A stretch of DNA of 64,000 nt from Nocardia seriolae NBRC 15557 (GCF_007990715.1 NZ_BJWY01000007.1:1-64000), one strand, 5' to 3'. Counted from the stretch's first letter, positions 8,873 to 17,690 are shown. Program-made: numbers and translations. Notes: a model not told the origin generated them from the sequence alone.

Positions 8873-9724
8873 CTACCCGGAGAGATGGAAATTGCCGGAG
8901 GTGCCGTAGATGGCCAACGACATCAGCAGCGTCACCATGACGACCGCGATCAGCGAGGCCCGCACCGCATTACCTACCGCCACGCCCACGCCGACCGGAC
9001 CACCCGCGGCGTTGTAGCCGTAGTAGGTGTGGATCAGCATGACCGCCATGGCCATGAAGATCGCCTGCGCGAACGACCAGAGGATATCGCTGGGGATCAG
9101 GAAGGTATCGAAATAATGGTCGTACACACCGGCGGACTGGCCGTAGATCACCACCGTCGCAAAGCGACTCGCGATGAAGGAGGCGATGACCGCCAGTGAG
9201 TACAGGGGGACGATCGCGATGATGCCCGCGAGCATGCGGGTACCGACCAGGAAGGGAATCGGCCGGATGGCCATCACCTCCAGGGCGTCGATCTCCTCGG
9301 AGACGCGCATGGCACCGAGTTGCGCGGTGGTACCCGCGCCGAGGGTGGCCGCGAGGCCGATGCCCGAAATCACCGGCGCCGCAATGCGAACGTTGATGAA
9401 CGCGGCGAAGAAGCCGGTGAGGGCCTCGACGCCGATATTGCCGAGCGAGCTGTAGCCCTGCACGGCGATGGTGCCGCCGGCGGCCAGGGTCAGGAAGCCG
9501 ACGATCACGACGGTGCCGCCGATCACGGCCAGAGCGCCTGTGCCCATGGAGATCTCGGCGATCAGCCGGATGGTCTCGGTGCGATAGTGCACCAGCGCCT
9601 TGGGCACCGAGCCGATCGACTGCGCGTAGAACACCGCGTGCTTGCCGACCGAGTCGAGACCCTCGTTGACACGCCGAAAGCGCTTGGTCACCTTCGGGAA
9701 ACGAGATTGGATCACGAACGCCAT
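8873..9724 (-). CDS. yrbE4B: Mce4 ABC-type permease YrbE4B
   Basis: 283 residues; an MlaE/YrbE family integral membrane permease that pairs with YrbE4A at the inner membrane and works with the MceG ATPase encoded elsewhere. The family signature TTAQLGAMRVSEEIDALEVM is present near mid-protein, and the C-terminus ends YGTSGNFHLSG, as in mycobacterial YrbE4B. I chose the ATG at 9724, four bases after the yrbE4A stop; an ATG at 9754 would overlap yrbE4A. Confidence 0.95.
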   Translation of the reverse strand: MAFVIQSRFPKVTKRFRRVNEGLDSVGKHAVFYAQSIGSVPKALVHYRTETIRLIAEISMGTGALAVIGGTVVIVGFLTLAAGGTIAVQGYSSLGNIGVEALTGFFAAFINVRIAAPVISGIGLAATLGAGTTAQLGAMRVSEEIDALEVMAIRPIPFLVGTRMLAGIIAIVPLYSLAVIASFIASRFATVVIYGQSAGVYDHYFDTFLIPSDILWSFAQAIFMAMAVMLIHTYYGYNAAGGPVGVGVAVGNAVRASLIAVVMVTLLMSLAIYGTSGNFHLSG

Positions 9725-9728
9725 CTGA

Positions 9729-10493
9729 TCACCGCGCCGTGAACTTGATGCCAACGGCGGTTACCACGACGTTGATGACGAACAGCGCCATGAAGGCGAA
9801 TACGACGGTCTGGTTGACGGCGTCGCCCACACTCTTGGGCCCGCCCTTGACGTTCAGACCGAGGTAGCAGGCGACCAGTCCGGCGACGAGTCCGAACAGC
9901 GTGGCCTTCACCTGCGATTCGACGAGCTCGGGCAGGTGGGTCAGCAGCGTGATGCCGTTGACGAACGCACCCGGATTCACGCCCTGCAGGAAGACCGAGA
10001 ACAGGAACCCGCCCAGAATGCCGATGGTGGCCACCAGACCGTTGAGCAGGAACGCCACGAACATCGAGGCCAGCACGCGCGGCACCACCAGGCGCTGGAT
10101 CGGATCGATGCCGAGCACCTTCATGGCGTCGATCTCTTCGCGAATGGTGCGCGCACCCAGGTCCGCGCAGATGGCGGTCGCACCCGCGCCGGCCACGATG
10201 AGCACCGTGACCATGGGACCGATCTGGGTGATGGCGCCGAAGGCCGCACCCGCGCCCGACAGGTCGGCCGCGCCGATCTCGCGCAGCAGGATATTGAGCG
10301 TGAAGCTCACCAGCACGGTGAACGGAATGGCCACCAAGAGGGTGGGGACGATGGAAACCCGGGCGACGAACCAGGACTGATCGATGAATTCCCGTCGTTG
10401 GAACGGGGGCCGTACCGCGGCGCGAGCGACAGCACCGGCGAGTTCGAAGAACCCTCCGACCGCCCGCAGCGGTACGGCAAGGACTTCATTCAT
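9729..10493 (-). CDS. yrbE4A: Mce4 ABC-type permease YrbE4A
   Basis: First gene of the mce4 operon, 254 residues with five to six membrane segments. It has the MlaE-family cytoplasmic motif AICADLGARTIREEIDAMKV. A strong ribosome site AGGAGGAAT (10501-10509 on the minus strand) sits seven bases before the ATG. Its upstream region holds two KstR-type boxes, so the whole nine- or ten-gene operon is likely repressed by KstR and induced by sterol-derived CoA esters. Confidence 0.95.
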   Translation of the reverse strand: MNEVLAVPLRAVGGFFELAGAVARAAVRPPFQRREFIDQSWFVARVSIVPTLLVAIPFTVLVSFTLNILLREIGAADLSGAGAAFGAITQIGPMVTVLIVAGAGATAICADLGARTIREEIDAMKVLGIDPIQRLVVPRVLASMFVAFLLNGLVATIGILGGFLFSVFLQGVNPGAFVNGITLLTHLPELVESQVKATLFGLVAGLVACYLGLNVKGGPKSVGDAVNQTVVFAFMALFVINVVVTAVGIKFTAR

Positions 10494-10567
10494 TCCCGCT
10501 ATTCCTCCTGCCCCTGCCTAGCTATAGCAACCGAGATATGGATGTGATCTCGGTCCCGCTCGAAGAT

Positions 10568-10581
10568 TAGAACACGTTCTC
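10568..10581. promoter_or_regulatory. KstR-type operator, mce4 promoter
   Basis: TAGAACACGTTCTC carries the AAC-NN-GTT core and all fixed positions of TNNAACNNGTTNNA except the last base. It lies 75 bases upstream of the yrbE4A start, a plausible position for blocking the mce4 promoter. Confidence 0.75.
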
Positions 10582-10644
10582 ATACGGTTCGGGAAGGTTT
10601 CGCTGGTTTGAACAGGTGTTCTTTCTGTACCGGTGTCCAGTTTC

Positions 10645-10658
10645 GAGAACATGTTCAC
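10645..10658. promoter_or_regulatory. second KstR-type box upstream of mce4
   Basis: GAGAACATGTTCAC has the AAC-NN-GTT core with symmetrical GAAC/GTTC arms but lacks the outer T and A. Two boxes 77 bases apart suggest stronger or bidirectional control of this gap. Confidence 0.5.
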
Positions 10659-10816
10659 CCCAGCCTAACCGTCAAAGATATGCCGCACTGTGAGGCGACA
10701 CACATGGTTGATCCCCATTCCTACCAATGATCGATCCCGTGATCAACCGCAGGCCCCGGGGGCCGGACCGTGTCCATCCGAACTCACGGCCCCCGGCGGG
10801 GAAACTGAGGTAACCC

Positions 10817-11719
10817 TCAGCCCAGATCCTTCAGCGAGGAAGCGGAAAACGAAGCGTCCGAACCGCGTTCGGCGAAATAGCCGCCCAGGCTGGCCGCCAG
10901 GCCCTCGCGGGTCCATTCGCCCTCGGCGTCGAAGCGCTGCTCGACCACCGGAGCCGCCATCAGGGCCACCATCGGGCCGTAGACGACGAACAGCTGGCCG
11001 CTGATGGCATCGGCGGCGGGCGAGGCCAGGTAGGCCACCAACCGCGCGACGTGATCGGGGGACAGCGGGTCCGGGCCCTGCTCGGGGGCCGCGGAGAAGA
11101 CCTTCTCGGTCATGGCCGTGCGCGCCCGGGGCGCGATGGCGTTGGCGCGCACGCCGACGCTCTCCAGCGCGCGGGCGGCCGACAGGGTCAGCGCGGTGAT
11201 ACCGGCCTTGGCGGCACCGTAATTGGCCTGCCCGGCCGGGCCGAGCAGACCGGCCTCGGAGGAGGTGTTGATGATGCGGCCGTAGACCGGCGCACCCGTC
11301 TCCTTGTACTCACCTCGCCAGTAGGCGGCGGCATTGCGGGTCAACAGGAAGTGACCGCGCAGGTGGACCGCGACGACCGCGTCGAAGTCCGCGTCGGACA
11401 TGTTGAACAGCATCTTGTCCCGGGTGATCCCGGCATTGTTCACCACGATGTCCAACCGGCCGAAGGTCTCCTCGGCGGTACGGATCAGCGCCTCGGCGGT
11501 CGCGGACTCGGCAATGCTGCCGGCCACGAACTCCGCTTTGACGCCCAGCGCCCGGATGTCGGCGAGGGTTGCGCTCACCGTGTCGTTCTCGGCAAGGTCG
11601 TTGACGATGATCGACGCACCGGCCCGGGCCAGCTCGAGGGCTTCGGCCCGGCCCAGCCCGGCGCCCGCGCCGGTGACGATGGCAACCCGGCCGGCAAGAC
11701 TCACAGCAGAATCGCTCAC
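10817..11719 (-). CDS. hsd4A: steroid SDR dehydrogenase Hsd4A
   Basis: 300-residue short-chain dehydrogenase. It has the Rossmann motif TGAGAGLGRAEA, NNAG, and the catalytic Ser plus YGAAK. Position next to mce4 and fdxD matches Rv3502c, whose M. neoaurum counterpart acts both as a 17-beta-hydroxysteroid dehydrogenase and as the beta-hydroxyacyl-CoA dehydrogenase of sterol side-chain oxidation. The GTG at 11719 is chosen because GAGGAG lies six bases before it; that ribosome site is itself part of a repeat-like palindromic sequence. It has its own KstR box upstream. Confidence 0.85.
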   Translation of the reverse strand: MSDSAVSLAGRVAIVTGAGAGLGRAEALELARAGASIIVNDLAENDTVSATLADIRALGVKAEFVAGSIAESATAEALIRTAEETFGRLDIVVNNAGITRDKMLFNMSDADFDAVVAVHLRGHFLLTRNAAAYWRGEYKETGAPVYGRIINTSSEAGLLGPAGQANYGAAKAGITALTLSAARALESVGVRANAIAPRARTAMTEKVFSAAPEQGPDPLSPDHVARLVAYLASPAADAISGQLFVVYGPMVALMAAPVVEQRFDAEGEWTREGLAASLGGYFAERGSDASFSASSLKDLG

Positions 11720-11721
11720 GC

Positions 11722-11800
11722 TCACTCCTCGCTTCGCTCGTCGCGAGCGTGCGCGATGCGCGCTGTGCCTATGGCTCACTCGCTTCGCTCACTCGCGCGA
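11722..11800. repeat. REP-like palindromic sequence at hsd4A start
   Basis: Minus-strand reading gives two related units built on GAGCGAAGCGAG followed by (GA)GTGAGC, one at 11776-11794 and one at 11722-11744. Between them is a CGCTCG/CGAGCG hairpin (11737-11751). The proximal unit supplies the GAGGAG ribosome site of hsd4A. Related short repeats are, from memory, common near gene starts in Nocardia-type genomes; copy number was not tested. Confidence 0.5.
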
Positions 11801-11807
11801 CCGACTC

Positions 11808-11821
11808 TAGAACGTGTTCCA
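11808..11821. promoter_or_regulatory. KstR operator, hsd4A promoter
   Basis: TAGAACGTGTTCCA fits TNNAACNNGTTNNA at every fixed position. It lies between fdxD and hsd4A, giving hsd4A a sterol-regulated promoter of its own. Confidence 0.85.
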
Positions 11822-11841
11822 CCCGCCGGGCAAGCATGCGC

Positions 11842-12030
11842 TCAGACCAGCTTCAGCGCCGCCTTGGGGCACTGCGCCACGGCCGACTCGATATCGCGGC
11901 GATTGGCCTCGGTCACCTCGGCCTCGTTGACCGACAGGTTGTCGTCGTCATCGAGATCAAAGACGTCAGGGGCGATTCCGACGCAGATTCCGTTGGCTTC
12001 GCACTGATCGAAGTCGACGATGACCTTCAT
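11842..12030 (-). CDS. fdxD: ferredoxin FdxD
   Basis: 62-residue small ferredoxin with Cys10, Cys16 and Cys54 (pattern C-x5-C ... CP). Three ligands suggest a 3Fe-4S cluster, as in actinobacterial P450-partner ferredoxins. It matches Rv3503c in size and place and probably passes electrons to a sterol-pathway oxygenase such as CYP125; the partner is inferred. AGGAGA lies six bases before the ATG at 12030. An in-frame ATG 18 bases upstream lacks a ribosome site. Confidence 0.9.
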   Translation of the reverse strand: MKVIVDFDQCEANGICVGIAPDVFDLDDDDNLSVNEAEVTEANRRDIESAVAQCPKAALKLV

Positions 12031-12117
12031 GTTTCTCTCCTTAACCACAGGTTGTGCCCGAGCCTAACAACCGGGGGCCCGCCGCAACAGCAAAGCAGCC
12101 CTAACCGGAACCAATAC

Positions 12118-12131
12118 TGGAACATGTTTCA
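12118..12131. promoter_or_regulatory. KstR operator, fdxD/fadE26 divergent promoter
   Basis: TGGAACATGTTTCA matches TNNAACNNGTTNNA at all fixed positions. It sits in the 152-base gap between divergent fdxD and fadE26 and could repress both. Confidence 0.85.
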
Positions 12132-12182
12132 CTCGCGTGCGATGATCGGCTGAACCGAGAAACGAAGGCTAGAGGTACTGGT

Positions 12183-13397
12183 ATGCGTATCGCCTACACG
12201 CCGCAACAGGAACAGCTGCGTGCCGAGCTACGTGACTATTTCACCAAGCTCATCACTCCCGAACGGCGGCAAGCGCTTTCGGCGCAGACCGGCGAATACG
12301 GCGAGGGCAATGTCTATCGCGAGGTCGTCGCCGAGATGGGGCGCGACGGCTGGCTCGCGCTCGGCTGGCCCAAGGAGTACGGCGGGCAGGACCGGTCCAC
12401 CATGGATCAGCTGATCTTCACCGACGAGGCCGCCATCGCGGGCGCCCCGGTGCCGTTCCTGACCATCAACTCGGTGGCGCCGACGATCATGCACTACGGC
12501 ACCGAGGAGCAGAAGAAGTTCTTCCTGCCCAAGATCGCCGCCGGTCAGCTGCACTTCGCCATCGGCTACTCCGAGCCGGGCGCGGGCACCGACCTGGCCT
12601 CGCTGCGCACCGCCGCGGTCCGCGACGGCGACGACTGGATCATCAACGGCCAGAAGATGTGGACCTCCCTCATCGCCTACGCCGACTACATCTGGCTGGC
12701 CGCGCGCACCGACCCGAATGCCAAGAAGCACAAGGGCATCTCGATGTTCATCCTGCCGACCACGGCGGAGGGCTTCTCCTGGACCCCGGTGCACACCATG
12801 GCCGGACCCGACACCAGCGCCACCTACTACCAGGACGTGCGGGTCAAGAACTCCGACATGGTGGGCCCGGAGAACGGCGGCTGGGCACTGGTCACCAACC
12901 AGCTCAACCACGAGCGGGTCGCGCTGACCTCGTCCGCGCCGCTGGCGCTGGCCGTCGCGCAGGTCACCGAGTGGGCGCGCAATACCAAGACCGCCAACGG
13001 CTCCCGCGTCATCGATCAGGAGTGGGTGCAGCTCAGCCTGGCCCGCATCCACGCCAAGGTCGAATATCTGAAGCTCACCAACTGGGAGATCGCCTCGCGC
13101 GCCGACGCGCAGAAGGACCCCGCGACCGGTGCCGGTGAGGGCGCTCCGCGCCCGTGGGACGCCTCGGCCACCAAGGTGTACGGCACCGAGCTGGCCACCG
13201 AGTCCTACCGCGCGCTCATGGAGATCCTCGGCCCGCAGGCCTACCTGCGCCAGGATTCGGCCGGTTCGCAGCTGCGCGGCCGACTCGAGCGCATGCACCG
13301 CGCCTGCCTGATCCTGACCTTCGGCGGCGGCACCAACGAGGTGCAGCGCGACATCATCGCCATGACCGCCCTCAAGCAGCCCGCCGCCGCGCGCTAA
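12183..13397 (+). CDS. fadE26: acyl-CoA dehydrogenase FadE26 (ChsE4)
   Basis: 404 residues; near-colinear with M. tuberculosis FadE26 as I recall it (start MRIAYTPQQE, GYSEPGAGTDLA, end GGGTNEVQRDII). In that organism FadE26 and FadE27 form an alpha2-beta2 enzyme that dehydrogenates the 3-oxo-cholest-4-en-26-oyl-CoA side chain. The likely catalytic base is Glu244 in LNHERVAL, equivalent to the Glu247 reported for ChsE4. It is followed 20 bases on by its partner fadE27. Confidence 0.95.
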   Translation: MRIAYTPQQEQLRAELRDYFTKLITPERRQALSAQTGEYGEGNVYREVVAEMGRDGWLALGWPKEYGGQDRSTMDQLIFTDEAAIAGAPVPFLTINSVAPTIMHYGTEEQKKFFLPKIAAGQLHFAIGYSEPGAGTDLASLRTAAVRDGDDWIINGQKMWTSLIAYADYIWLAARTDPNAKKHKGISMFILPTTAEGFSWTPVHTMAGPDTSATYYQDVRVKNSDMVGPENGGWALVTNQLNHERVALTSSAPLALAVAQVTEWARNTKTANGSRVIDQEWVQLSLARIHAKVEYLKLTNWEIASRADAQKDPATGAGEGAPRPWDASATKVYGTELATESYRALMEILGPQAYLRQDSAGSQLRGRLERMHRACLILTFGGGTNEVQRDIIAMTALKQPAAAR

Positions 13398-13417
13398 CCG
13401 AAACCAAGGTAACCATC

Positions 13418-14536
13418 ATGGATTTCACCCTCACCGAGGCGCAGCAGGATCTGGCCCGCCTCACCGCCGAGGTCACCGGCAAGCTGGTCACCGCCGACCG
13501 GCTGCGTGAGCTCGACAAGAACTTCGACACCGACGGCAACCCGACCGTGCGCTTCGACGAATCGCTGTGGAACTCCCTGGCCGAGACCGGCGTGCTGGCC
13601 GCGGCGCTGCCGGAATCGGTGGGCGGCAGCGACTTCGGCGTGCTGGAGCAGACGGCCATCCTGCGCGAGATCGGCAAGTCCGTCGCGCCGGTGCCGTACC
13701 TGTGGTCGATCGTGCTGGGCGCGGGCGCGCTCGCGCAGTTCGGCTCCGCGCCGCAGCGCGAGCTGGCCGCACAGGCCGCGAGCGGCGAGGTCATCCTGAC
13801 CGCGGCGCTGAGCGAGGAGCGCAACTGGGAGCCGGGCAAGCCGGTCACCACCGCCATCGCCGGTAACGGCTGGCTGCTGACCGGCCTCAAGACCACCGTG
13901 CCCTTCGCGCGGCAGGCCGCTCGCATCCTGGTGCCCGCCAGCGTCGACGGAGTCCCCGCCGTCTTCCTGGTCGACCCGTCGCACGAGTCGGTGCGCGTCG
14001 AGGACCAGATCGTCACCGACCGCTCCCCCGAGGCCGAGGTCGAATTCGCCGGGACCCCGGCCGAATTGGTGGGCACCGTCGAACAGGGCGGCGAGATCCT
14101 GACCTGGCTGCTGGAGCGCGCCTGGCTCGGCCTGGCCGCCACCCAGCTCGGCGTGGTCGAGAAGGGCCTGGAACTGGTCGCCGACTACGCCCGCGAACGC
14201 GAGCAGTTCAACCGCAAGATCGGCAGCTTCCAGGCCGTGGCACAGCGGCTGGCCGACGGCTACATCGATGTGCAGGGCGTGCGCCTGGCCGTGCAGCAGG
14301 CGGCTTGGCTGGTGGCCGAGCGGCTCCCGGCCACCGCCGAGATCCACACCGCCAAGTTCTGGGCCGCCGAGGCGGGCCACCGCGTCGCCCACACCGTGGT
14401 GCACGTGCACGGCGGAGTCGGCATCGACCGGGACCACATCGTTAACCAGTACTTCACCGCGGCCAAGCACAATGAGTTCGCGCTCGGCGGCGCGACCGAT
14501 CATCTGCGGGCGCTGGGCGCGCTGCTGGCGCAGTAG
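13418..14536 (+). CDS. fadE27: acyl-CoA dehydrogenase FadE27 (ChsE5)
   Basis: 372 residues, the beta partner of FadE26. It keeps the FAD-binding stretch YAREREQFNRKIGSFQAVAQ and the C-terminal VHVHGGVGIDRDH. Length equals the mycobacterial protein. I start it at the ATG of MDFTLTEAQQ, just after the fadE26 stop; the open frame extends upstream inside fadE26 but that part is antisense-like shadow. A strong terminator follows. Confidence 0.95.
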   Translation: MDFTLTEAQQDLARLTAEVTGKLVTADRLRELDKNFDTDGNPTVRFDESLWNSLAETGVLAAALPESVGGSDFGVLEQTAILREIGKSVAPVPYLWSIVLGAGALAQFGSAPQRELAAQAASGEVILTAALSEERNWEPGKPVTTAIAGNGWLLTGLKTTVPFARQAARILVPASVDGVPAVFLVDPSHESVRVEDQIVTDRSPEAEVEFAGTPAELVGTVEQGGEILTWLLERAWLGLAATQLGVVEKGLELVADYAREREQFNRKIGSFQAVAQRLADGYIDVQGVRLAVQQAAWLVAERLPATAEIHTAKFWAAEAGHRVAHTVVHVHGGVGIDRDHIVNQYFTAAKHNEFALGGATDHLRALGALLAQ

Positions 14537-14595
14537 ACAGGCGCTCGCACAGTTAGAACCGTTCGGAAACTCGGCCGACCCTGCATCCGCGGCCG

Positions 14596-14643
14596 ACGGC
14601 GAGGCGGTGGTTTCCATACCGGCCACCGCTTCGCCGTTTTTCT
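14596..14643 (+). terminator. Rho-independent terminator after fadE27
   Basis: A 15-base stem ACGGCGAGGCGGTGG (14596-14610) pairs with CCACCGCTTCGCCGT (14623-14637) with one wobble, around a 12-base loop. A T-rich run follows on the plus strand. It ends the fadE26-fadE27 transcript before the convergent minus-strand genes. Confidence 0.9.
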
Positions 14644-14658
14644 TTGCCCGGAAACGGT

Positions 14659-15354
14659 TTACGGCACGAGCGGCCCGGCGAGCACCCGCTCCCCCGCCGC
14701 CCAGTTGCCCTGCCAGTTCAGCCCCGCGTCCTTGGGCCCCTTGCGCTGCCACAGCGCCAGCAGCAGATCCGATGCGGTGCCGGAGATTTCCGCGACCGGC
14801 GTGCCCGGACCGTAGGTCCAGCTGTCACCGGTGTCGGTGGCGCGCACGCTCAGCCCGGCCTCCGGTTCCTTGGCCAGCCCCCGCTGAATCATGCGCGGCG
14901 CGAACATCTCGAAGACCTCGGTGATGCCGTCGGCCGCCATGGCCGGTTCGAAATCCACGGCCGTGCCGAGCGCGTTCTGCGCGTCCCACAGGTGCATGAC
15001 GGTCTCGTGGGCGCGCCGACGCTGCCAGAACCCGACCGTGCGCGGGAGCAGGCTGGTGAAGGTCCACGCGGGGGTCTCCGGATCCACCGCCAGCGCGGCG
15101 TCGATCGCGGCGGCCGTGTCGGTGTACCAGGCCCGCAGCTCGGCGGGATCCTTCGGGGCGGGCTCGCCCAGGTAGTCCCCGCGGCCCTCCTCGACCCCGG
15201 TCACCACCCACATGTTCCCCTGTCCGAGATGGTCGACCAGGTCGTAGAAGGTCCAGTCGCCGCAACTCGGCACCGGCGCGGCCAGATCCACCCCGGGCGT
15301 GATCAGCTCCCCGAACTCGCTCAACTTCTCGCGCAAAACGGCCACGAAATCCAT
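14659..15354 (-). CDS. maleylpyruvate isomerase-family mycothiol-dependent enzyme
   Basis: 231 residues of the MDMPI/DinB-like family, which use mycothiol as cofactor or thiol substrate. N-terminal four-helix features are visible: SCGDWTFYDLVDHLGQGNMW with the metal-ligand His, and a second His in HETVMHLWDAQ near residue 130. The substrate cannot be told. I use the ATG at 15354, where family similarity begins; an ATG 14 codons upstream is also open and neither has a clear ribosome site. It is not part of the conserved sterol gene set. Confidence 0.75.
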   Translation of the reverse strand: MDFVAVLREKLSEFGELITPGVDLAAPVPSCGDWTFYDLVDHLGQGNMWVVTGVEEGRGDYLGEPAPKDPAELRAWYTDTAAAIDAALAVDPETPAWTFTSLLPRTVGFWQRRRAHETVMHLWDAQNALGTAVDFEPAMAADGITEVFEMFAPRMIQRGLAKEPEAGLSVRATDTGDSWTYGPGTPVAEISGTASDLLLALWQRKGPKDAGLNWQGNWAAGERVLAGPLVP

Positions 15355-15429
15355 GCGGCCCACGCTAAAGGAGTGAATGCCCAGCGTGCCAGCCATATCT
15401 GGACTGCTCTCGGCGAAATCCGGCCAAAC

Positions 15430-16626
15430 TCAGGATTCGAATTCGCGCGCCGAGAAGATGTGCTCGCCCACCGGGTCGGGATGATCGTGCGAGGGTTCGA
15501 GTTCGTGCAGCAGGGCATCCCCGCGGGCATCGTGGCGGATGGCCCGGCCCAGCTCGGCGGCCACGCGATAGTGCGCCGGGGTGCGCAGGGCGTGGCGCAC
15601 GGCGCGGGCGATGCGCTGCGGAGTCGCGGTGCGAGGCAGCACGATTCCGGCGTGGTGGGCGCGCACGCGGGCGGCATTGTCGGCATTGTCGCGGCCGTGC
15701 GGGAGCACCACGACCGGGAGATCGGCGGCGAAGGCCCGCATCAGGGTGCCGTGGCCGCCGTGGGTGACGACCAGGCTGGCGTGGCGCATGAGCTCGCCGT
15801 GCGAGGCCGCGGGCAGCACGCTCACATTGGGCGGGGCCGTGATCGTGGCGGGATCGACCGCCGGGCCGGTGGTGATGACGCCGCGCACCGGGAGCAGGCC
15901 CAGCGCGTCGGCGATCCTTTGCAGGCAATCGGTTTGGCGTTGGAAGGTGGTCGACAGCGCGACCAGGACCAGCGGCTCGCCGCCGTCGGTCTGGGTCCAG
16001 TCCGCCGCCCGCACCCAGTCCGGCTCGTCCAGGATCGGCCCGACCCAGCGCACCCCGTCCGGACTCTGACCCGGGAAATCGAAAGCGGCACTGGTCAACA
16101 CCAGCTGCCGCCGGGCCAGCTGCGCCTGGTCCCGGTAGTGGGCCAGCCGTTCCATACCGAAGTCCGCGCGCAGCGCATTGAGCCGCGGTAGCAGTTCCCC
16201 GTCCCAGCGGCGCTGCACCAGCGAGCCCACCACCCGGTCGCGCAACCGTCCGACCGGTCCGTGCGCCCGGCCGAAACCGGTTCCCGGCGGCGGCCCGCCC
16301 TCCACCGGCAGCGGATAGATGCCGGGGATGAGCACCGAGAACGGCACCTCGCAGGCTTGCGCGGCGACCATGGCCCCGACGGCGAAGTAGGCGGCCAGCA
16401 CCAGATCCGGTCGCTCGGCATCGATTTCGTCGGCGGTATCGCGGGCGTATCCGGCTCCCGCGCGCGGCCGCAGCCGCGCCCCGGTCGCCGCCACCCGATC
16501 GGCCAGGGATTCCTCGGCCAGCACGGTCACCCGATGTCCACGCCGTACCAGCCGCCGCACCACGCCCAGCTCCGGCGGCACAGTTCCGCCGCTACCGGTG
16601 AGAGCGACCAGGTAGCTGTGATTCAT
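15430..16626 (-). CDS. GT1-family glycosyltransferase (MGT/UGT type)
   Basis: 398 residues with a GT-B fold pattern. The N-terminal acceptor domain starts TGSGGTVPPELGVVRRLVRRGH, and the C-terminal nucleotide-sugar domain has VVTHGGHGTLMRAFAADLPVVVLPHGRDN, the family donor-binding motif. GT1 enzymes glycosylate small lipophilic acceptors (macrolides, sterols, flavonoids); the acceptor here is unknown. GGAGGT lies eight bases before the ATG at 16626, which decides this start over an upstream open frame. Confidence 0.8.
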   Translation of the reverse strand: MNHSYLVALTGSGGTVPPELGVVRRLVRRGHRVTVLAEESLADRVAATGARLRPRAGAGYARDTADEIDAERPDLVLAAYFAVGAMVAAQACEVPFSVLIPGIYPLPVEGGPPPGTGFGRAHGPVGRLRDRVVGSLVQRRWDGELLPRLNALRADFGMERLAHYRDQAQLARRQLVLTSAAFDFPGQSPDGVRWVGPILDEPDWVRAADWTQTDGGEPLVLVALSTTFQRQTDCLQRIADALGLLPVRGVITTGPAVDPATITAPPNVSVLPAASHGELMRHASLVVTHGGHGTLMRAFAADLPVVVLPHGRDNADNAARVRAHHAGIVLPRTATPQRIARAVRHALRTPAHYRVAAELGRAIRHDARGDALLHELEPSHDHPDPVGEHIFSAREFES

Positions 16627-16717
16627 CGGACACCTCCACCGGTCACTCTTCCACGACCGATGAGTTTTCCGCACCCGGTTCGTCCCTACCGGTACATCGA
16701 GAAGAGGGGTTACCGCC

Positions 16718-17134
16718 ATGCCGAGCAAGATGATCTTCCTGAACCTGCCCGTGGCCGACCTGGACCGGTCGAAACGGTTCTACGAGGCCATCGGCTGGAA
16801 GGTGAACCAGGACTTCACCGATGGCAATGCCGCCTGCATCGTGGTGGACGACAATATCTGCCTGATGCTGCTGACCCACGACTTCTTCACCACGTTCAGC
16901 ACCCGCCCGATCGGTGACATCGACGGCACGGTCAGCGCCCTCTACGCCCTGGCCCTGACCAGCGCCCAGGAGGTCGACGACGTCACCGAGGCCGCTTTGC
17001 GCGCCGGCGGCACCGAGGAGGTGAATGCCGAGAAACGCGCCCAGGAAGCCCAGGTCGGCATGCACGGCCGCACCTTCCTCGACCCCGACGGGCACCAGTG
17101 GGAGCCCTTCTACATGGCCTATCCGGGAGCCTGA
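16718..17134 (+). CDS. VOC-family (glyoxalase-like) protein
   Basis: 138 residues with the VOC start pattern MIFLNLPVADLDRSKRFYEAIGW and end pattern FLDPDGHQWEPFYM. This is a beta-alpha-beta-beta-beta repeat fold that binds metal or small ligands. Members include glyoxalases, dioxygenases and bleomycin-binding proteins. The C-terminal HQWEP motif keeps a candidate metal-ligand Glu. The exact reaction is not predictable. It diverges from the glycosyltransferase and is not a sterol gene. Confidence 0.8.
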   Translation: MPSKMIFLNLPVADLDRSKRFYEAIGWKVNQDFTDGNAACIVVDDNICLMLLTHDFFTTFSTRPIGDIDGTVSALYALALTSAQEVDDVTEAALRAGGTEEVNAEKRAQEAQVGMHGRTFLDPDGHQWEPFYMAYPGA

Positions 17135-17180
17135 TCCCGGGTATCCGGTTGCCGGTCGGACGTTTCCGGCCGGCGGTGGC

Positions 17181-17690
17181 ATGGTGTCCCTCGTGTTTTC
17201 ACCGGAGTCCGAAGGCCGCAAGGGGATATCGCTCGGCGCGTATCTCGAGCGGGAACGCCTGCGCCAGCACATGACGCAGCGCGGCGTCGCGGCCGCGCTG
17301 CACATGTCGACCAGCGGTTACGAGAAGATCGAGAACGGCCAGCGCATTCCGCATCCCGGCACCCTGAACGCGCTGGCCCGGCTGTTCGAGATGCCCCTGA
17401 TCCGGCGGCGGGTGCTGTGGTCCATCGCGACGGGTGACGATCTGGCGGTGTCCGCCGCGGCCGGGGGCCCGGAGTTCGACCGCATCTGGAACACCCCGTG
17501 CCCGCGCGAGGTCCTCCTCGATGACACCGCCCTCATGCGGGATCCGGACACCGGTGCGGTCACGGAGTATCAGATCGACGTTCTGCGCTGGGTTTTCCCG
17601 CATCGCGACGTGGAGCTGTTCAGCTTGACCCCGCGCTACCCCGACCCGGCCACCGCGGACCCCGATACCTCGGACATCGTGCTGTGGTGA
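17181..17690 (+). CDS. XRE-family transcriptional regulator
   Basis: 169 residues. A Cro/CI helix-turn-helix spans about residues 18-75 (MTQRGVAAALHMSTSGYEKIENGQ). A C-terminal part of about 90 residues ends in LRWVFPHRDVELF, resembling the ligand-binding tails of MmyB-like regulators but shorter. The ATG at 17181 is taken because it gives a normal lead to the HTH; the frame is open further into the VOC gene. Target unknown. Confidence 0.7.
   Translation: MVSLVFSPESEGRKGISLGAYLERERLRQHMTQRGVAAALHMSTSGYEKIENGQRIPHPGTLNALARLFEMPLIRRRVLWSIATGDDLAVSAAAGGPEFDRIWNTPCPREVLLDDTALMRDPDTGAVTEYQIDVLRWVFPHRDVELFSLTPRYPDPATADPDTSDIVLW

Larger units (their letters stand above)
10494..10816. promoter_or_regulatory. 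mce4 operon promoter region
   Basis: This 323-base gap between hsd4A and yrbE4A holds the yrbE4A ribosome site, two KstR-type boxes (listed separately) and, nearer hsd4A, a G+C-rich inverted repeat CCGGGGGCC (10756-10764) with GGCCCCCGG (10788-10796). The repeat may act as the hsd4A terminator, but it lacks a clear U-tract on the minus strand. No gene is evident. Confidence 0.6.

Noticed and set aside
14552..14567. KstR-like TTAGAACCGTTCGG after fadE27
   Set aside because: The spacer between AAC and GTT is one base, and it lies between a gene end and a terminator.
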